A DNA stretch of 64,000 nt from JAEYKI01 sp036679405 (lineage in GTDB: Bacteria > Bacillota > Clostridia > Christensenellales > Christensenellaceae), in the NCBI GenBank assembly GCA_036679405.1, contig JAVBVZ010000004.1, positions 291,804 to 355,803 of the forward strand. The letters are read 5' to 3'. Made by a program: the position numbers and the translations under genes. Below the pieces are notes generated by a model. That model was not told where the DNA came from. It ran no database searches and was given only the letters and a program-made list of their open reading frames with translations. Positions 16,389-25,529 of the stretch are shown here, piece by piece (within the stretch, counting starts at the first letter, position 1; every line of letters starts with the position of its first letter).

Positions 16389-17147
16389 TCAACCGAATCT
16401 TCCGGAAACATAGTCTTCTGTACGTTTGTCCTTAGGTACGTAGAAGATATCTTTCGTCACATTGTATTCAATCAGTTCACCCAGCAAAAAGAATCCTGTA
16501 TAATCGGATATACGAGCGGCCTGCTGCATATTATGCGTTACAATCAGCACAGAATATTTTTCTTTGAGCTCCAGCATCAAATCTTCGATTTTCAACGTAG
16601 ATATTGGGTCAAGCGCGGACGTTGGTTCATCCATCAGTAATATCTCCGGCTGGACGGCAATTGCGCGCGCCACGCAAAGCCGCTGTTGTTGTCCGCCCGA
16701 CAGTCCGAGCGCAGAAGTTTTAAGCCGGTCTTTGGTCTCGTCGAACAGCGCTGCTGCTTTCAAGCTGTTTTCCACAATCTCATCCAAATCATTTTTACTT
16801 TTAATACCATGAATTCGCGGCCCATAAGCAATATTATCGTAAATGCTCATCATAAAAGGATTCGGCTTTTGGAACACCATTCCTATTTTTTTTCGAAGGA
16901 TGGTTACGTCCACTTTTGGATCATAGATATTTTCACTGTCAAGAAGCACCTCTCCCTCTATCCTAACGCCGTCAATAACATCATTCATACGGTTAATTGT
17001 TTTTAAAAATGTTGATTTTCCGCATCCGGATGGGCCTATCAGTGCTGTGATTTTGTTTTCCTCTATACTCATATTGATGTCTTTAAGTGCATGATTATCA
17101 CCATACCATAAGTTCAGGTCACGCACAAGCAATTTATCGTTTCCCAT
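16389..17147 (-). CDS. pstB: Phosphate ABC transporter ATP-binding protein PstB
   Basis: PstB is the ATPase of the high-affinity phosphate importer. The 252-residue product shows Walker A GPSGCGKST near residue 38, the ABC signature LSGGQQQR near 149, Walker B ILLMDEPTSALDP, and the switch His in VTHNMQQA. It lies 10 nt downstream of pstA. Confidence 0.97.
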   Translation of the reverse strand: MGNDKLLVRDLNLWYGDNHALKDINMSIEENKITALIGPSGCGKSTFLKTINRMNDVIDGVRIEGEVLLDSENIYDPKVDVTILRKKIGMVFQKPNPFMMSIYDNIAYGPRIHGIKSKNDLDEIVENSLKAAALFDETKDRLKTSALGLSGGQQQRLCVARAIAVQPEILLMDEPTSALDPISTLKIEDLMLELKEKYSVLIVTHNMQQAARISDYTGFFLLGELIEYNVTKDIFYVPKDKRTEDYVSGRFG

Positions 17148-17157
17148 ATTTCCTCCC

Positions 17158-18030
17158 TTAATACTTCTTCAGTCTGCCGTTCATTTTGTTTGTCAGAAGA
17201 TTGATAGCCAATACAATGAGTACCAATACTGCGGCAATACCAAAAGCAACGTCGTTTTCGCCTTTCGCTGCGCTAGTAAAAAGTTGTATCGTGAGCGTAG
17301 CGCCGGATTCCATAACATGTCCAAAAAAATTTTTTGGCATTGTTGTAGATATTCCAGATGTAAAAATCAGCGCCGCCGATTCTCCCACAATTCTGCCAAT
17401 GGCAAGGATAACGCCCGTAATAATGCCCGGCATTGCGCTCGGCAGTATGACTGTCCGAATCATATAAAATTTAGTGGAACCTACTCCCAAAGCCGCCTCT
17501 CTGTAACTGCTCTGCACGGTTTTAAGGGATTCCTGAGTTGTACGCACAATGATGGGCAGTACCATCAGCGCCAGCGTAAAGGCACCCGCCAGAATAGAAT
17601 ATCCAAATCCCAGCATCACCGAAAACATGAGCGCCCCAAATAGGCCGTAAATAATTGAAGGGATTCCGGCCAATGTTTCGGTCGTAAATTCAATCAGGCG
17701 GACCAGTCTTCCCTTTTTCGCATATTCATTTAAATAGACGGCCGCCCCAATTCCAATAGGAGTTGCCACCAGAAGGGTAATGCCGATCATGTAAAGTGTA
17801 TTCAGAATACTGGGCAATACCCCTACCGTATGATTTAAAGCACTGGGCGCGGTAGTTAAAAATTCCCAATTCAGCTGTGGAATCCCGTTCACCATTACAT
17901 AAAAAATTATGATAAACAAGATCGCCATCGTAAGCAGTGAACAAAAGTAGATCAATACCCGCAGAGCCGCATCTTTTGCTCTACTCTTTTTTGCCATAAT
18001 ACTGACGTCATTGGATAAACGGTCATGCAT
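17158..18030 (-). CDS. pstA: Phosphate ABC transporter permease PstA
   Basis: PstA is one of the two membrane subunits of the phosphate importer. The 290-residue product has six hydrophobic segments and a binding-protein-dependent transport fold, with the coupling-loop signature around REAALGVGSTK near residue 180. It overlaps the end of pstC by 8 nt. Confidence 0.95.
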   Translation of the reverse strand: MHDRLSNDVSIMAKKSRAKDAALRVLIYFCSLLTMAILFIIIFYVMVNGIPQLNWEFLTTAPSALNHTVGVLPSILNTLYMIGITLLVATPIGIGAAVYLNEYAKKGRLVRLIEFTTETLAGIPSIIYGLFGALMFSVMLGFGYSILAGAFTLALMVLPIIVRTTQESLKTVQSSYREAALGVGSTKFYMIRTVILPSAMPGIITGVILAIGRIVGESAALIFTSGISTTMPKNFFGHVMESGATLTIQLFTSAAKGENDVAFGIAAVLVLIVLAINLLTNKMNGRLKKY

Positions 18031-18970
18031 TTTGCTCCGCCCCCTTCTTTAAGAATATATTCAAAACGACATTGATGATCATGATAAACACAAAAAGAAC
18101 CAAACCAATACTGAACAGCGCTTCCCGGTGCAAACCAAATGCATAGCTCATTTCAGAAACAATGCCGGTTGTCAAAAAACGCACACTGTTGAAAAGCGCC
18201 GGCATATTTACTACATTGCCCGCAACCATGATAATAGCCATGGCCTCTCCCAGCGCGCGTCCTATGCCCAAAACGATCCCTGATATAATGCCGGATTTTG
18301 CAGATGGGATTACAACCTTAAATATTGTTTGAATATGAGTAGCGCCCACAGCTAAAGAGGCTTCCCGGTGATCGCCGGATACCGCCCGGATAGAGCTTAA
18401 ACTGACGTTTGTTACAGTCGGAAGGATCATAATTGCCAGCACAATAACTCCGGAGAGCATATTAGCGCCCCCGGTGAACGTATGCACTGGGTCGTTGGCA
18501 AAAATTGCATATTCAAGCTTTGCAACCAACGGTACCAATACAATCATCCCTAAAAGGCCATAAACAACCGATGGAATGCCTGCAAGCAATTCTATCCCTG
18601 CCTTAACAACCGACCCGAATTTGTTTTTTGCAAAGTCAGATAAAAAGACAGATGTCATCAGTGCAATCGGCACACCGATTAATATCGCGAGTCCGGTACC
18701 GACCAAAGAAGTCAGGATCATAGGCAGTATGCCATACTGCGGATCGGCAGCCGTCGGTGCCCATACCGTCCCAAAAAGAAATTCGAGCGGACCTATTTTG
18801 AAAAAGGCCGGCGCCCCGGAAACAATCATATATATCGTTATTGTTAGAACAGCCCCGATCGCAAAAAGACCGCAGACAATAAAAACAACTTTCATAAAGC
18901 GTTCTATCGATTGTCTGCGCGATCTGTATTTTGCAAAAAGGGAAATACTTTCTTTGTTGTTTTCAAGCAA
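18023..18970 (-). CDS. pstC: Phosphate ABC transporter permease PstC
   Basis: PstC is the partner permease of PstA. The product has six membrane segments and the coupling loop REASLAVGATHIQT. The open frame reaches 19081, but that end is a TTG inside a strong hairpin. I favour the TTG at 18970, which follows AAAGAGGTGA at good spacing and gives 315 residues, a normal PstC length. An ATG at 19027 with a weaker site is the alternative. Confidence 0.92.
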   Translation of the reverse strand: MLENNKESISLFAKYRSRRQSIERFMKVVFIVCGLFAIGAVLTITIYMIVSGAPAFFKIGPLEFLFGTVWAPTAADPQYGILPMILTSLVGTGLAILIGVPIALMTSVFLSDFAKNKFGSVVKAGIELLAGIPSVVYGLLGMIVLVPLVAKLEYAIFANDPVHTFTGGANMLSGVIVLAIMILPTVTNVSLSSIRAVSGDHREASLAVGATHIQTIFKVVIPSAKSGIISGIVLGIGRALGEAMAIIMVAGNVVNMPALFNSVRFLTTGIVSEMSYAFGLHREALFSIGLVLFVFIMIINVVLNIFLKKGAEQNA

Positions 18971-19068
18971 AACTTTCACCTCTTTACCCTTGCTGCCCGA
19001 CCAAATAAAGCGGACGGCTTGTAGCATTTTTCCCTCAACATTTTTTAATGAATCACTTAAAAGAACAT

Positions 19069-19102
19069 GGATACGGGGCAAAATTCCGTTTGCCCCGCAT
19101 CC
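19069..19102 (-). other. Strong intercistronic hairpin between pstS and pstC
   Basis: A 9-bp perfect GC-rich stem (19074-19082 with 19089-19097), extended by further pairs to 19069-19102, has only a 6-nt loop. No T run follows on the minus strand. In pst operons such stems usually protect the pstS message or attenuate transcription, raising binding protein over permease; that role here is inference. Confidence 0.7.
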
Positions 19103-19120
19103 TATTCAATTCTTAAGGGA

Positions 19121-20035
19121 CTAGCTTACAGTAATCAAATGGTTGTCAGCTACAACAGCCTGTCCGTCAGCGCTCAGTACAAAATCCAGGAAGGCCTGCG
19201 CAACGGCGCTTGTTTCACCATGAGTAGCCATAATGAAGGGCCTTGAAAGGACATAGTCGCCTGCTTTGATGTTGTCATCAGTTGCTTCCACACCGTTCAG
19301 TGTAAGTGCTTTCACATTCTCATCCACACCATACAGGGAAATGTAACCGATTGCATTCTCCGTAGAGGTGACTGCCGTATAAACGGCACCCTGCTCATTC
19401 AGTTCCTGTGCATATTTGCACTGGTCTTCCACGCCCAAAAGTTCTTCGAAGGCGCCTCTTGTTCCGGAAGCAGCTTCGCGTCCAATCACGACAATCGGAG
19501 CATCTGCGCCGCCTACTTCAGACCAATTATTGATTTCACCTTTATAAATCTGGGCTAATTGTTCGGTGGTCAGATCAGAAACTCCGTTAGCGGGGTTGAC
19601 AATCACGGCAATACCGTCAATCGCAATCACATTGGGTTCTGCGCCTTCTGCCAGTTCTTCGTCTTTCAGTTCACGGGATGCATCGCCGATATCAACTTTT
19701 TCGGCAATCACATCTGCGATACCAACGCTGGAACCACCCAGCTGTACATCAACTGTCACATCAGGATGCATGTTCATGAAAGCTTCGGCCAACGCATTGG
19801 CAACAGCTTCCAACGAAGTGGAACCCGAAAGTTGAACCAAACCGGACAGCGCTTCTTCGGAAGGCGCAGCGGATTCGGATTCAGATGCGGCAGGCGCCGT
19901 AGTTGCGTCCGCTTCAGTGCTCGCAGATTCAGAAGCGGCCGTGGAAGGCTCGCTTGTGGTGCTCGAGCAGGATGCAAATACCAGCATAACACTTAAGGCC
20001 AGTACCAATACTGTGATCAGTTTTTTTGTTTTCAT
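19121..20035 (-). CDS. pstS: Phosphate-binding lipoprotein PstS
   Basis: PstS captures phosphate outside the membrane for the Pst importer. The 304-residue product begins with a lipoprotein signal peptide ending in a lipobox with Cys at residue 23 (VFASC). A Ser/Thr/Ala/Glu-rich linker of about 40 residues follows, then the periplasmic-binding fold with the phosphate-binding loops SGSTSL and GREAASGTRGAFE. It is the first gene of the operon and lies directly behind a PhoP box. Confidence 0.96.
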   Translation of the reverse strand: MKTKKLITVLVLALSVMLVFASCSSTTSEPSTAASESASTEADATTAPAASESESAAPSEEALSGLVQLSGSTSLEAVANALAEAFMNMHPDVTVDVQLGGSSVGIADVIAEKVDIGDASRELKDEELAEGAEPNVIAIDGIAVIVNPANGVSDLTTEQLAQIYKGEINNWSEVGGADAPIVVIGREAASGTRGAFEELLGVEDQCKYAQELNEQGAVYTAVTSTENAIGYISLYGVDENVKALTLNGVEATDDNIKAGDYVLSRPFIMATHGETSAVAQAFLDFVLSADGQAVVADNHLITVS

Positions 20036-20087
20036 ACATTACCTCCAATTATTTAAAACTTTCTGCAATCTAAATATAACCGAGGGA

Positions 20088-20126
20088 TGTAAAATCAGTA
20101 TAAAATCCATGTTAAATCTATGTAAA
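20088..20126 (-). promoter_or_regulatory. PhoP box upstream of pstS
   Basis: Read on the minus strand there are four hexamers, TTTACA, TTAACA, TTTATA and TTTACA, each separated by exactly 5 nt. They start at plus-strand positions 20121, 20110, 20099 and 20088, a strict 11-bp period. This matches the tandem TT(A/T)ACA repeats bound by PhoP in Bacillus. A -10-like TATATT lies just downstream. No phoP/phoR genes are in the window. Confidence 0.85.
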
Positions 20127-20150
20127 AAACGGCTGCGGATCCGCAGCCGT
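20123..20150 (-). terminator. Rho-independent terminator after glyA
   Basis: An 11-bp perfect self-complementary stem (20129-20150, GC-rich) is flanked by A and T runs, so it can act in both directions. On the minus strand it ends glyA. Its T tract overlaps the first repeat of the pst PhoP box. Confidence 0.9.
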
Positions 20151-20182
20151 TTTTTATATCAATGGGATGGTTTTTGTTTTTT

Positions 20183-21424
20183 TTATTTTAAATAAAGCGG
20201 AAACCTCTTGCAAAGCGCCGAAACTTTTTTGCTCACATCTTCAACCACAGCATCTCCGCCATCAATCACACTGGCTATCATAGCTGCAATCTCTTTCATT
20301 TCATTTTCTTTCATTCCGCGTGTCGTTACGGCCGGAGTTCCTATTCTGATACCGCTCGTTACAAAGGGGCTTAAAATTTCAAACGGTATTGTGTTTTTGT
20401 TGACCGTAATATGTGCTTTGTCTAAAAGCGCCTCCACTTCTTTCCCAGTCTTATCCTTTTTGCCTACATTCAAAAGCATCAAATGGTTATCGGTGCCTCC
20501 TGAAGCCAGTGTAAGACCGTTAGCTATCAATGCGTCCGCCAAAGCAGCGGCATTCTTGACAACCTGTTTTTGATATTCAGTAAAATCTTCACTCATCGCC
20601 TCTTTAAAACATACCGCTTTAGCCGCAATCACATGCATCAGCGGGCCACCCTGAATACCCGGGAAAACAGCTTTGTCCACTGCCTTTGCATATTCTTCAC
20701 TGCAAAGGATCATACCACCCCGCGGTCCACGCAGGGTCTTGTGTGTTGTCGTTGTTGTAAAATGAGCATACGGCACAGGGTTTTGATGGAGTCCGGCAGC
20801 GACTAAGCCCGCAATATGAGCCATATCTACCATCAGATACGCGCCTACTCCTTCGGCAATTTCTCTGAATTTTGCAAAATCAATGGCTCGCGGATAAGCG
20901 CTTGCACCCGCCACAATCATTTTGGGTTTACTTTTTTCAGCAATATCATAAATCTGGTCATAATCGATTTTTTCATCTTTTTCGCTTACACCATAAGGAA
21001 CAATGTTAAAATATTTACCGGAAATATTTACCGGGCTTCCATGTGTAAGATGCCCTCCATGTGAAAGATTCATTCCTAAAATAGTATCACCCGGATTCAG
21101 CATTGCAAAATATACCGCTGTATTCGCCTGTGCGCCCGAATGGGGCTGCACGTTGGCGTGTTCGGCGCCAAATAATTTCTTTGCGCGTTCCCGGGCCAGG
21201 TCTTCGGCTATATCAACAAATTCACACCCGCCATAATAACGCTTTCCCGGATAGCCTTCTGCATATTTATTGGTCAGGTGGCTTCCCATCGCCTGCATTA
21301 CCGCTTCGGAAACAAAATTTTCAGAAGCAATCAACTCAATATTATGCTCCTGGCGCGCAAGTTCTTTTTGCATAGCTTCAAATATTTCAGGGTCGGTTTC
21401 TTTCACTTTTGGAAAATCAAACAT
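20183..21424 (-). CDS. glyA: Serine hydroxymethyltransferase
   Basis: GlyA interconverts serine and glycine with tetrahydrofolate, supplying one-carbon units. The 413-residue product has the family length and the PLP-binding block TTTTHKTLRGPRGG with the Schiff-base Lys near residue 228. The N-terminal IELIASENFVS and YAEGYPGKRYYGG are also present. It starts 13 nt after rnc, so it probably belongs to the plsX-rnc-glyA transcript. Confidence 0.97.
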   Translation of the reverse strand: MFDFPKVKETDPEIFEAMQKELARQEHNIELIASENFVSEAVMQAMGSHLTNKYAEGYPGKRYYGGCEFVDIAEDLARERAKKLFGAEHANVQPHSGAQANTAVYFAMLNPGDTILGMNLSHGGHLTHGSPVNISGKYFNIVPYGVSEKDEKIDYDQIYDIAEKSKPKMIVAGASAYPRAIDFAKFREIAEGVGAYLMVDMAHIAGLVAAGLHQNPVPYAHFTTTTTHKTLRGPRGGMILCSEEYAKAVDKAVFPGIQGGPLMHVIAAKAVCFKEAMSEDFTEYQKQVVKNAAALADALIANGLTLASGGTDNHLMLLNVGKKDKTGKEVEALLDKAHITVNKNTIPFEILSPFVTSGIRIGTPAVTTRGMKENEMKEIAAMIASVIDGGDAVVEDVSKKVSALCKRFPLYLK

Positions 21425-21437
21425 TAAAATATACTCC

Positions 21438-22154
21438 TTAAATTTTTATTTTATACATTTTATAAAGCGCTTCTTTCGCCGCCTGTTGTTCGGCTTCCTT
21501 TTTGCTTTTTCCACTCCCGCTTCCCGCCTGGCTCTCTCCAACATAGACGCGGACATAAAAAACACTGTCATGCGGCGGGCCTTCCGTCCGATATGTCTCA
21601 TAAATTATTTTTTCATCTTCACCGGCCTGCACAGTCTCTTGTAAATATGACTTGTAATCCCGCCCCAAAACGGAATTTGGAGATTCCGGATCGTTTATGG
21701 AAAAATTGCCATCTTTAAGAACAAGCGTCCAGACCGCCTGTTTCGCCTGAAGCAGGCCTCCGTCCAAATAAACAGCTCCTAAAAGAGCTTCCATTGCATT
21801 TTCCAGTACAGATTGCTTTTCTCTTCCGCCCGCTGATTCTTCACCTTGACCAAGCAGAATATATTTTCCCAAGTCAATCTTCTGTGCTGCTGCCGCCAAA
21901 GACCGGCCGCATACCGCAACCGCCCGTCGTTTGGTCAGTTCGCCTTCTTTCGCCGCCGGAAATTTTTCAAATAAATACATGCTGACGCAAAGTTCCAGTA
22001 CGGCATCTCCCAAAAACTCCAACCGTTCATTGTTCTGCTTTGCCTGAAAGGAAGAATGCGTTAGCGCCTGCAGTAAAAGTTGTTTATTTGAAAAACAATA
22101 TCCAACCGTACGCTCCAATTCGGTCACGTCCGGGTAAGAATTACTCCGTCCCAT
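21438..22154 (-). CDS. rnc: Ribonuclease III
   Basis: RNase III cleaves double-stranded RNA and processes rRNA precursors. The product of about 238 residues has the catalytic signature NERLEFLGDAVLE near residue 40. A C-terminal double-stranded RNA binding domain ends in KSKKEAEQQAAKEAL. The start is uncertain: the ATG at 22154 lies 14 nt inside plsX with only a weak binding site, and an upstream ATG at 22185-22187 would add 11 residues. The acpP/fab genes often found between plsX and rnc are absent. Confidence 0.94.
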   Translation of the reverse strand: MGRSNSYPDVTELERTVGYCFSNKQLLLQALTHSSFQAKQNNERLEFLGDAVLELCVSMYLFEKFPAAKEGELTKRRAVAVCGRSLAAAAQKIDLGKYILLGQGEESAGGREKQSVLENAMEALLGAVYLDGGLLQAKQAVWTLVLKDGNFSINDPESPNSVLGRDYKSYLQETVQAGEDEKIIYETYRTEGPPHDSVFYVRVYVGESQAGSGSGKSKKEAEQQAAKEALYKMYKIKI

Positions 22155-23157
22155 CTTCAAAATCGCCCGCCTGCTCCACACTCTCATAAATAGCCTGAAC
22201 TACGCCGCCAGAAATAAACTTACGGGCCATTTTTATCGCGCTTTCGATTGCTTTCGCATCTGAACTTCCATGCGCCTTCATAACGCCACCGCTGAGCCCT
22301 AACAAAAGGGCGCCGCCATATTCGGTATAATCAAACTTCTTTTTCAGATCACGGAACGCACCCTTCATGAACAATGCGCCTATCTTGCTGAGCGCGCTTT
22401 TCATAATACTCGCTTTTAAGGTTCCCATAATAACGCCTGCGGTACCTTCCAGAAATTTGAGTATAATGTTCCCGGTAAATCCGTCGCATACAATTACATC
22501 ATATCGTCCGGACAAAAGGTCGCGTCCTTCCGCATTCCCTACAAACTGTATAGGCGCTGTTTTCATCATTCCGTAAGCCGCCTGTGTCAGCCTATTTCCT
22601 TTCTCTTCTTCTCCTCCAATATTCACCAATCCTACCTTGGGTTCTTTTATATCCATTACCTGCTTCATATAAACGGAACCCATTACGCCAAACTGTGCCA
22701 AATAGGATGGTTTACAATCTGCGTTTGCCCCTGCGTCAATCAATAAAACACTCCCGGTACGAGTAGGGAGCTGCGTTGCAATAGCAGGCCTTTTTACGCC
22801 GTTAATTCTGCGGACAATAAGCGTGCCCCCGGCTACCAGTGCACCTGTATTTCCGGCAGAAATAAAAATATCGCCTTCCTTGCGGGAAAGCATATTCATA
22901 CCCACTACCATGGAGGAATCTTTTTTCTTGCGAATAGCTGCTGCCGGGCTGTCGCACATCTCTATCACTTCGCTTGCCGCTATAATTTCGATGCGCCTCT
23001 GATCATATGTTGCTCCGGCAAGTTCCTTACGGATATCTTCTTCCCGTCCCACCAGCACAATATCTATATCCTCAAAAGCCGCTGCCGCATTCAGCGCACC
23101 CTTCACTACTGCTTCGGGTGCATTGTCTCCCCCCATTGCATCCAATATGATTTTCAA
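22141..23157 (-). CDS. plsX: Phosphate acyltransferase PlsX
   Basis: PlsX makes acyl-phosphate from acyl-ACP, the substrate for PlsY. The 338-residue product starts with the diagnostic DAMGGDNAP and continues with SAGNTGALVAGG and VCDGFTGNI. The start is TTG with AAAGGTGG 7 nt upstream. It is the first gene of the plsX-rnc-glyA group and has its own promoter. Confidence 0.95.
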   Translation of the reverse strand: MKIILDAMGGDNAPEAVVKGALNAAAAFEDIDIVLVGREEDIRKELAGATYDQRRIEIIAASEVIEMCDSPAAAIRKKKDSSMVVGMNMLSRKEGDIFISAGNTGALVAGGTLIVRRINGVKRPAIATQLPTRTGSVLLIDAGANADCKPSYLAQFGVMGSVYMKQVMDIKEPKVGLVNIGGEEEKGNRLTQAAYGMMKTAPIQFVGNAEGRDLLSGRYDVIVCDGFTGNIILKFLEGTAGVIMGTLKASIMKSALSKIGALFMKGAFRDLKKKFDYTEYGGALLLGLSGGVMKAHGSSDAKAIESAIKMARKFISGGVVQAIYESVEQAGDFEDGTE

Positions 23158-23189
23158 AAAAACGCCACCTTTAAAAAAACTTCAGATTT

Positions 23190-23219
23190 ATTATAATATA
23201 TATCTTGTCCTATTTTCAA
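23190..23219 (-). promoter_or_regulatory. Probable sigma-A promoter for plsX-rnc-glyA
   Basis: Minus-strand TTGAAA (23214-23219) and TATAAT (23190-23195) are separated by 18 nt, about 30 nt before the plsX start. Confidence 0.65.
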
Positions 23220-23232
23220 GAACGCATTCTTT

Positions 23233-23784
23233 TTATGCCTTCCGATTCCATTTTACAGCCAGCTCATCAACCGCACTTTTCGCCCTCTCATCATCTTGAG
23301 GCGATACCATATCCGTATGAAGAGACATAATCGTAGCATTATGCACCGCACTCATCGAACGAAGAAGAAGTTTTGCCGTATCTTCCGCCTTTTGCGCCCC
23401 TCCGCTTCCTCCGCCGCACAGGATAACCGCCCCTTTTTTTTGCATTGGCAAAAGGTCTGTTTTTAAAAAATTCTTTGCAGAATAAAACATTTGCAGACGG
23501 CTCAACACAGAAAGAAGCACCCCCGTCAATTCGGAAAAATGAATTGGAGATGCAATTACAATGTGGTCGCTTTCGCATATATATGAATATATTTGTTGCA
23601 TATCATCTTCAATGCAGCAGCCAATATGTTTCCAACAATACCGGCAATCGTTACAGGGAGCAACTTTAACACCATAGACTTTTATGACTCTAACTTCTCC
23701 TTGAAGCCTTGCTCCCAGCCTGTTTACCAGATAAGAACTGCAGCCATTTTCTCTGGGAGATCCGTTAAAAATTAATGTTTTCAT
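23233..23784 (-). CDS. Flavodoxin-fold NAD(P)H-dependent oxidoreductase with Cys cluster
   Basis: This 183-residue protein has a flavodoxin-like N-terminus (FNGSPRENGCSS) that binds FMN phosphate. A cysteine-rich segment CNDCRYC-x4-GCC follows near residue 44, and ASPIHFSELTG marks the flavin-binding loop. This layout is common in the flavodoxin family/iron-sulfur flavoprotein group of anaerobes. The physiological substrate cannot be told from sequence. The gene is alone between plsX and rpmF. The approximately 200 nt upstream, to the rpmF terminator, shows no gene. Confidence 0.8.
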   Translation of the reverse strand: MKTLIFNGSPRENGCSSYLVNRLGARLQGEVRVIKVYGVKVAPCNDCRYCWKHIGCCIEDDMQQIYSYICESDHIVIASPIHFSELTGVLLSVLSRLQMFYSAKNFLKTDLLPMQKKGAVILCGGGSGGAQKAEDTAKLLLRSMSAVHNATIMSLHTDMVSPQDDERAKSAVDELAVKWNRKA

Positions 23785-23988
23785 CTTTTTTCTCCATTTT
23801 TAACTTGCAATCCAGTATTCCCACAGCTCTGTAATAAAAAGGGGAAACTATATAACACAAATAATAGTTGGACTAAATCAAAAGAATGCTTCAAGATTGC
23901 TCTGTTCCGGTTTTCAAAACAACTATAGCAATAAATTCGACAAAAGCGTATAAATACCTTTTTATCAATCAAGAAAAAGATAGAGAAC

Positions 23989-24018
23989 AAAAAAAGAGCC
24001 TTTATGAGGCTCTTTTTT
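23989..24018 (-). terminator. Rho-independent terminator after rpmF
   Basis: A stem of about 10 bp (23991-24000 with 24008-24017) with a TTTATGA loop is flanked by A and T runs, just after the rpmF stop. The symmetric tails allow action in both directions. Confidence 0.9.
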
Positions 24019-24020
24019 CT

Positions 24021-24215
24021 TTATTTCTTTTGATCCGCAGCCTTGGAGGCGTCTGCAAGTCTTCCGTCATAATATCCGCAGTTTCCGCATACCCTGTGGG
24101 AAAGCTTCGGTTGGTGGCACTGCGGGCAACTTGCCAGCGCAGGCGCAGAAAGCTTCCAGTTTGCGCGCCGCGAATTTCTGCGGGCCTTGGATGTTCTTCT
24201 TTTTGGTACAGCCAT
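24021..24215 (-). CDS. rpmF: 50S ribosomal protein L32
   Basis: L32 is a small zinc-ribbon protein of the large subunit. The 64-residue product starts with AVPKRRTSKARRNSRRA and carries two CxxC pairs (CPQC and CGNC), so it is the zinc-binding form. It has a GGAGGTG ribosome binding site and its own consensus promoter. The DUF177 gene (yceD) that often precedes rpmF is absent here. Confidence 0.96.
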   Translation of the reverse strand: MAVPKRRTSKARRNSRRANWKLSAPALASCPQCHQPKLSHRVCGNCGYYDGRLADASKAADQKK

Positions 24216-24257
24216 TTATTCCACACCTCCTAAACGGTAATTATCAGTCACCTAGCT

Positions 24258-24286
24258 ATTATATAGATTCGCAGGCTATCTGTCAA
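24258..24286 (-). promoter_or_regulatory. Consensus sigma-A promoter for rpmF
   Basis: Minus-strand TTGACA (24281-24286) and TATAAT (24258-24263) are both perfect consensus hexamers with 17-nt spacing, about 43 nt before the rpmF start. Confidence 0.9.
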
Positions 24287-24303
24287 TACATTTTCTCATG
24301 GGT

Positions 24304-25515
24304 TTAAGACAAGCCAAGTTCAACCGTATCCCGTGCAATAACCAATTCTTCGTTCGTAGGTACAATCATAACAGTTACCTTGGAATCAGGGGTGGATATT
24401 GTGGCTTCTTTTCCGCGAAGCGGATAATTGTACTCGGTATCAATCTTTACGCCCATATATTCCAGTCCCTCACAGGCATCCGCGCGTACCGGGCCGTCAT
24501 TTTCACCGATACCTCCGGTAAAGGCAATCACATCAACGCCACCCATTGCGGCCGCATATGCACCGATATACTTTTTCAGCCGATAACTAAATACATCCAG
24601 CGCCAGCTTCGCACGCTCATTTCCCTTATCCGCTTCATCCCACAAGTCTCTAAAATCACTGGAAATTCCGGATATACCGAGCACGCCGCACTTTTTATTG
24701 ATATAAGCCGTCGCTTCATCCGGTGTCATATCAAGTTTTTTCATAAGATACGGAATAATGGACGTATCCATATCTCCTGCCCTGGTACCCATTACCAAGC
24801 CTTCCTGCGGCGTATATCCCATGGAAGTATCTACACAGACACCGTCCTTTACCGCAGCTACAGAAGACCCGTTTCCCAAATGGCAGGTAATGATTTTAAG
24901 TTCCTTTTCCGGCCTTCCCAGCATTTCAGCCGCACGCTTAGACACATACCGGTGAGACGTACCATGAAAGCCATAACGTCTGATTCTGTATTTCTCATAC
25001 ATTTCATACGGAACACCGTATAAAAACGCCTTCTTCGGCATAGTAGCATGAAAGGCCGTGTCAAATACAGCCACCATCGGAATACCCGGCATCGCCTTCT
25101 CGCATGCTTCAATACCCATAATATTCGCGGGATTATGCAGCGGTCCAAGCTCCACATTGTCGCGGATTGCTTCCATAACTTTACCGTCCGAACCATCAAT
25201 CAGAACAGAACATGCAAAATCGGCGCCGCCGTGCAGGACCCTGTGCCCTACCGCTTTGATGGAACTAAGGTCTTCAATTACACCGCACTCTTGGTCTGTC
25301 AGCAACGCAATCATCATCTGAATTCCATCCATATGCGTCTTGATGGGCTTTTCAATTTGGACCGGTGTTTTACCGGTCGGTTTATGTTTGATTACAGAGC
25401 CGTCTATTCCGATGCGCTCCACAATGCCTTTTGCAATAACCGTTTCATTATCCATATCAATCAATTGGTATTTGATTGAGGAACTTCCTGCATTAATGAC
25501 TAAAACATTTTTCAT
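24304..25515 (-). CDS. ackA: Acetate kinase
   Basis: Acetate kinase transfers phosphate from acetyl phosphate to ADP, the ATP-yielding step of acetate fermentation. The 403-residue product has the N-terminal VLVINAGSSSIKYQL, the HRVLHGG block, GFHGTSHRYV with the catalytic region, and AFTGGIGEN near the C-terminus. I chose ATG at 25515, preceded by AGAGGAG; the GTG directly before it is less likely. It follows pta by 14 nt. Confidence 0.97.
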   Translation of the reverse strand: MKNVLVINAGSSSIKYQLIDMDNETVIAKGIVERIGIDGSVIKHKPTGKTPVQIEKPIKTHMDGIQMMIALLTDQECGVIEDLSSIKAVGHRVLHGGADFACSVLIDGSDGKVMEAIRDNVELGPLHNPANIMGIEACEKAMPGIPMVAVFDTAFHATMPKKAFLYGVPYEMYEKYRIRRYGFHGTSHRYVSKRAAEMLGRPEKELKIITCHLGNGSSVAAVKDGVCVDTSMGYTPQEGLVMGTRAGDMDTSIIPYLMKKLDMTPDEATAYINKKCGVLGISGISSDFRDLWDEADKGNERAKLALDVFSYRLKKYIGAYAAAMGGVDVIAFTGGIGENDGPVRADACEGLEYMGVKIDTEYNYPLRGKEATISTPDSKVTVMIVPTNEELVIARDTVELGLS

Positions 25516-25529
25516 CACTCAATTCTCCT

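Noticed and set aside
21425..21437. T-box or glycine riboswitch before glyA
   Set aside because: Only 13 nt separate glyA from rnc.
23781..23990. 69-codon minus-strand frame upstream of the flavoprotein
   Set aside because: Phe/Leu-rich with no start signal or homology; treated as non-coding.
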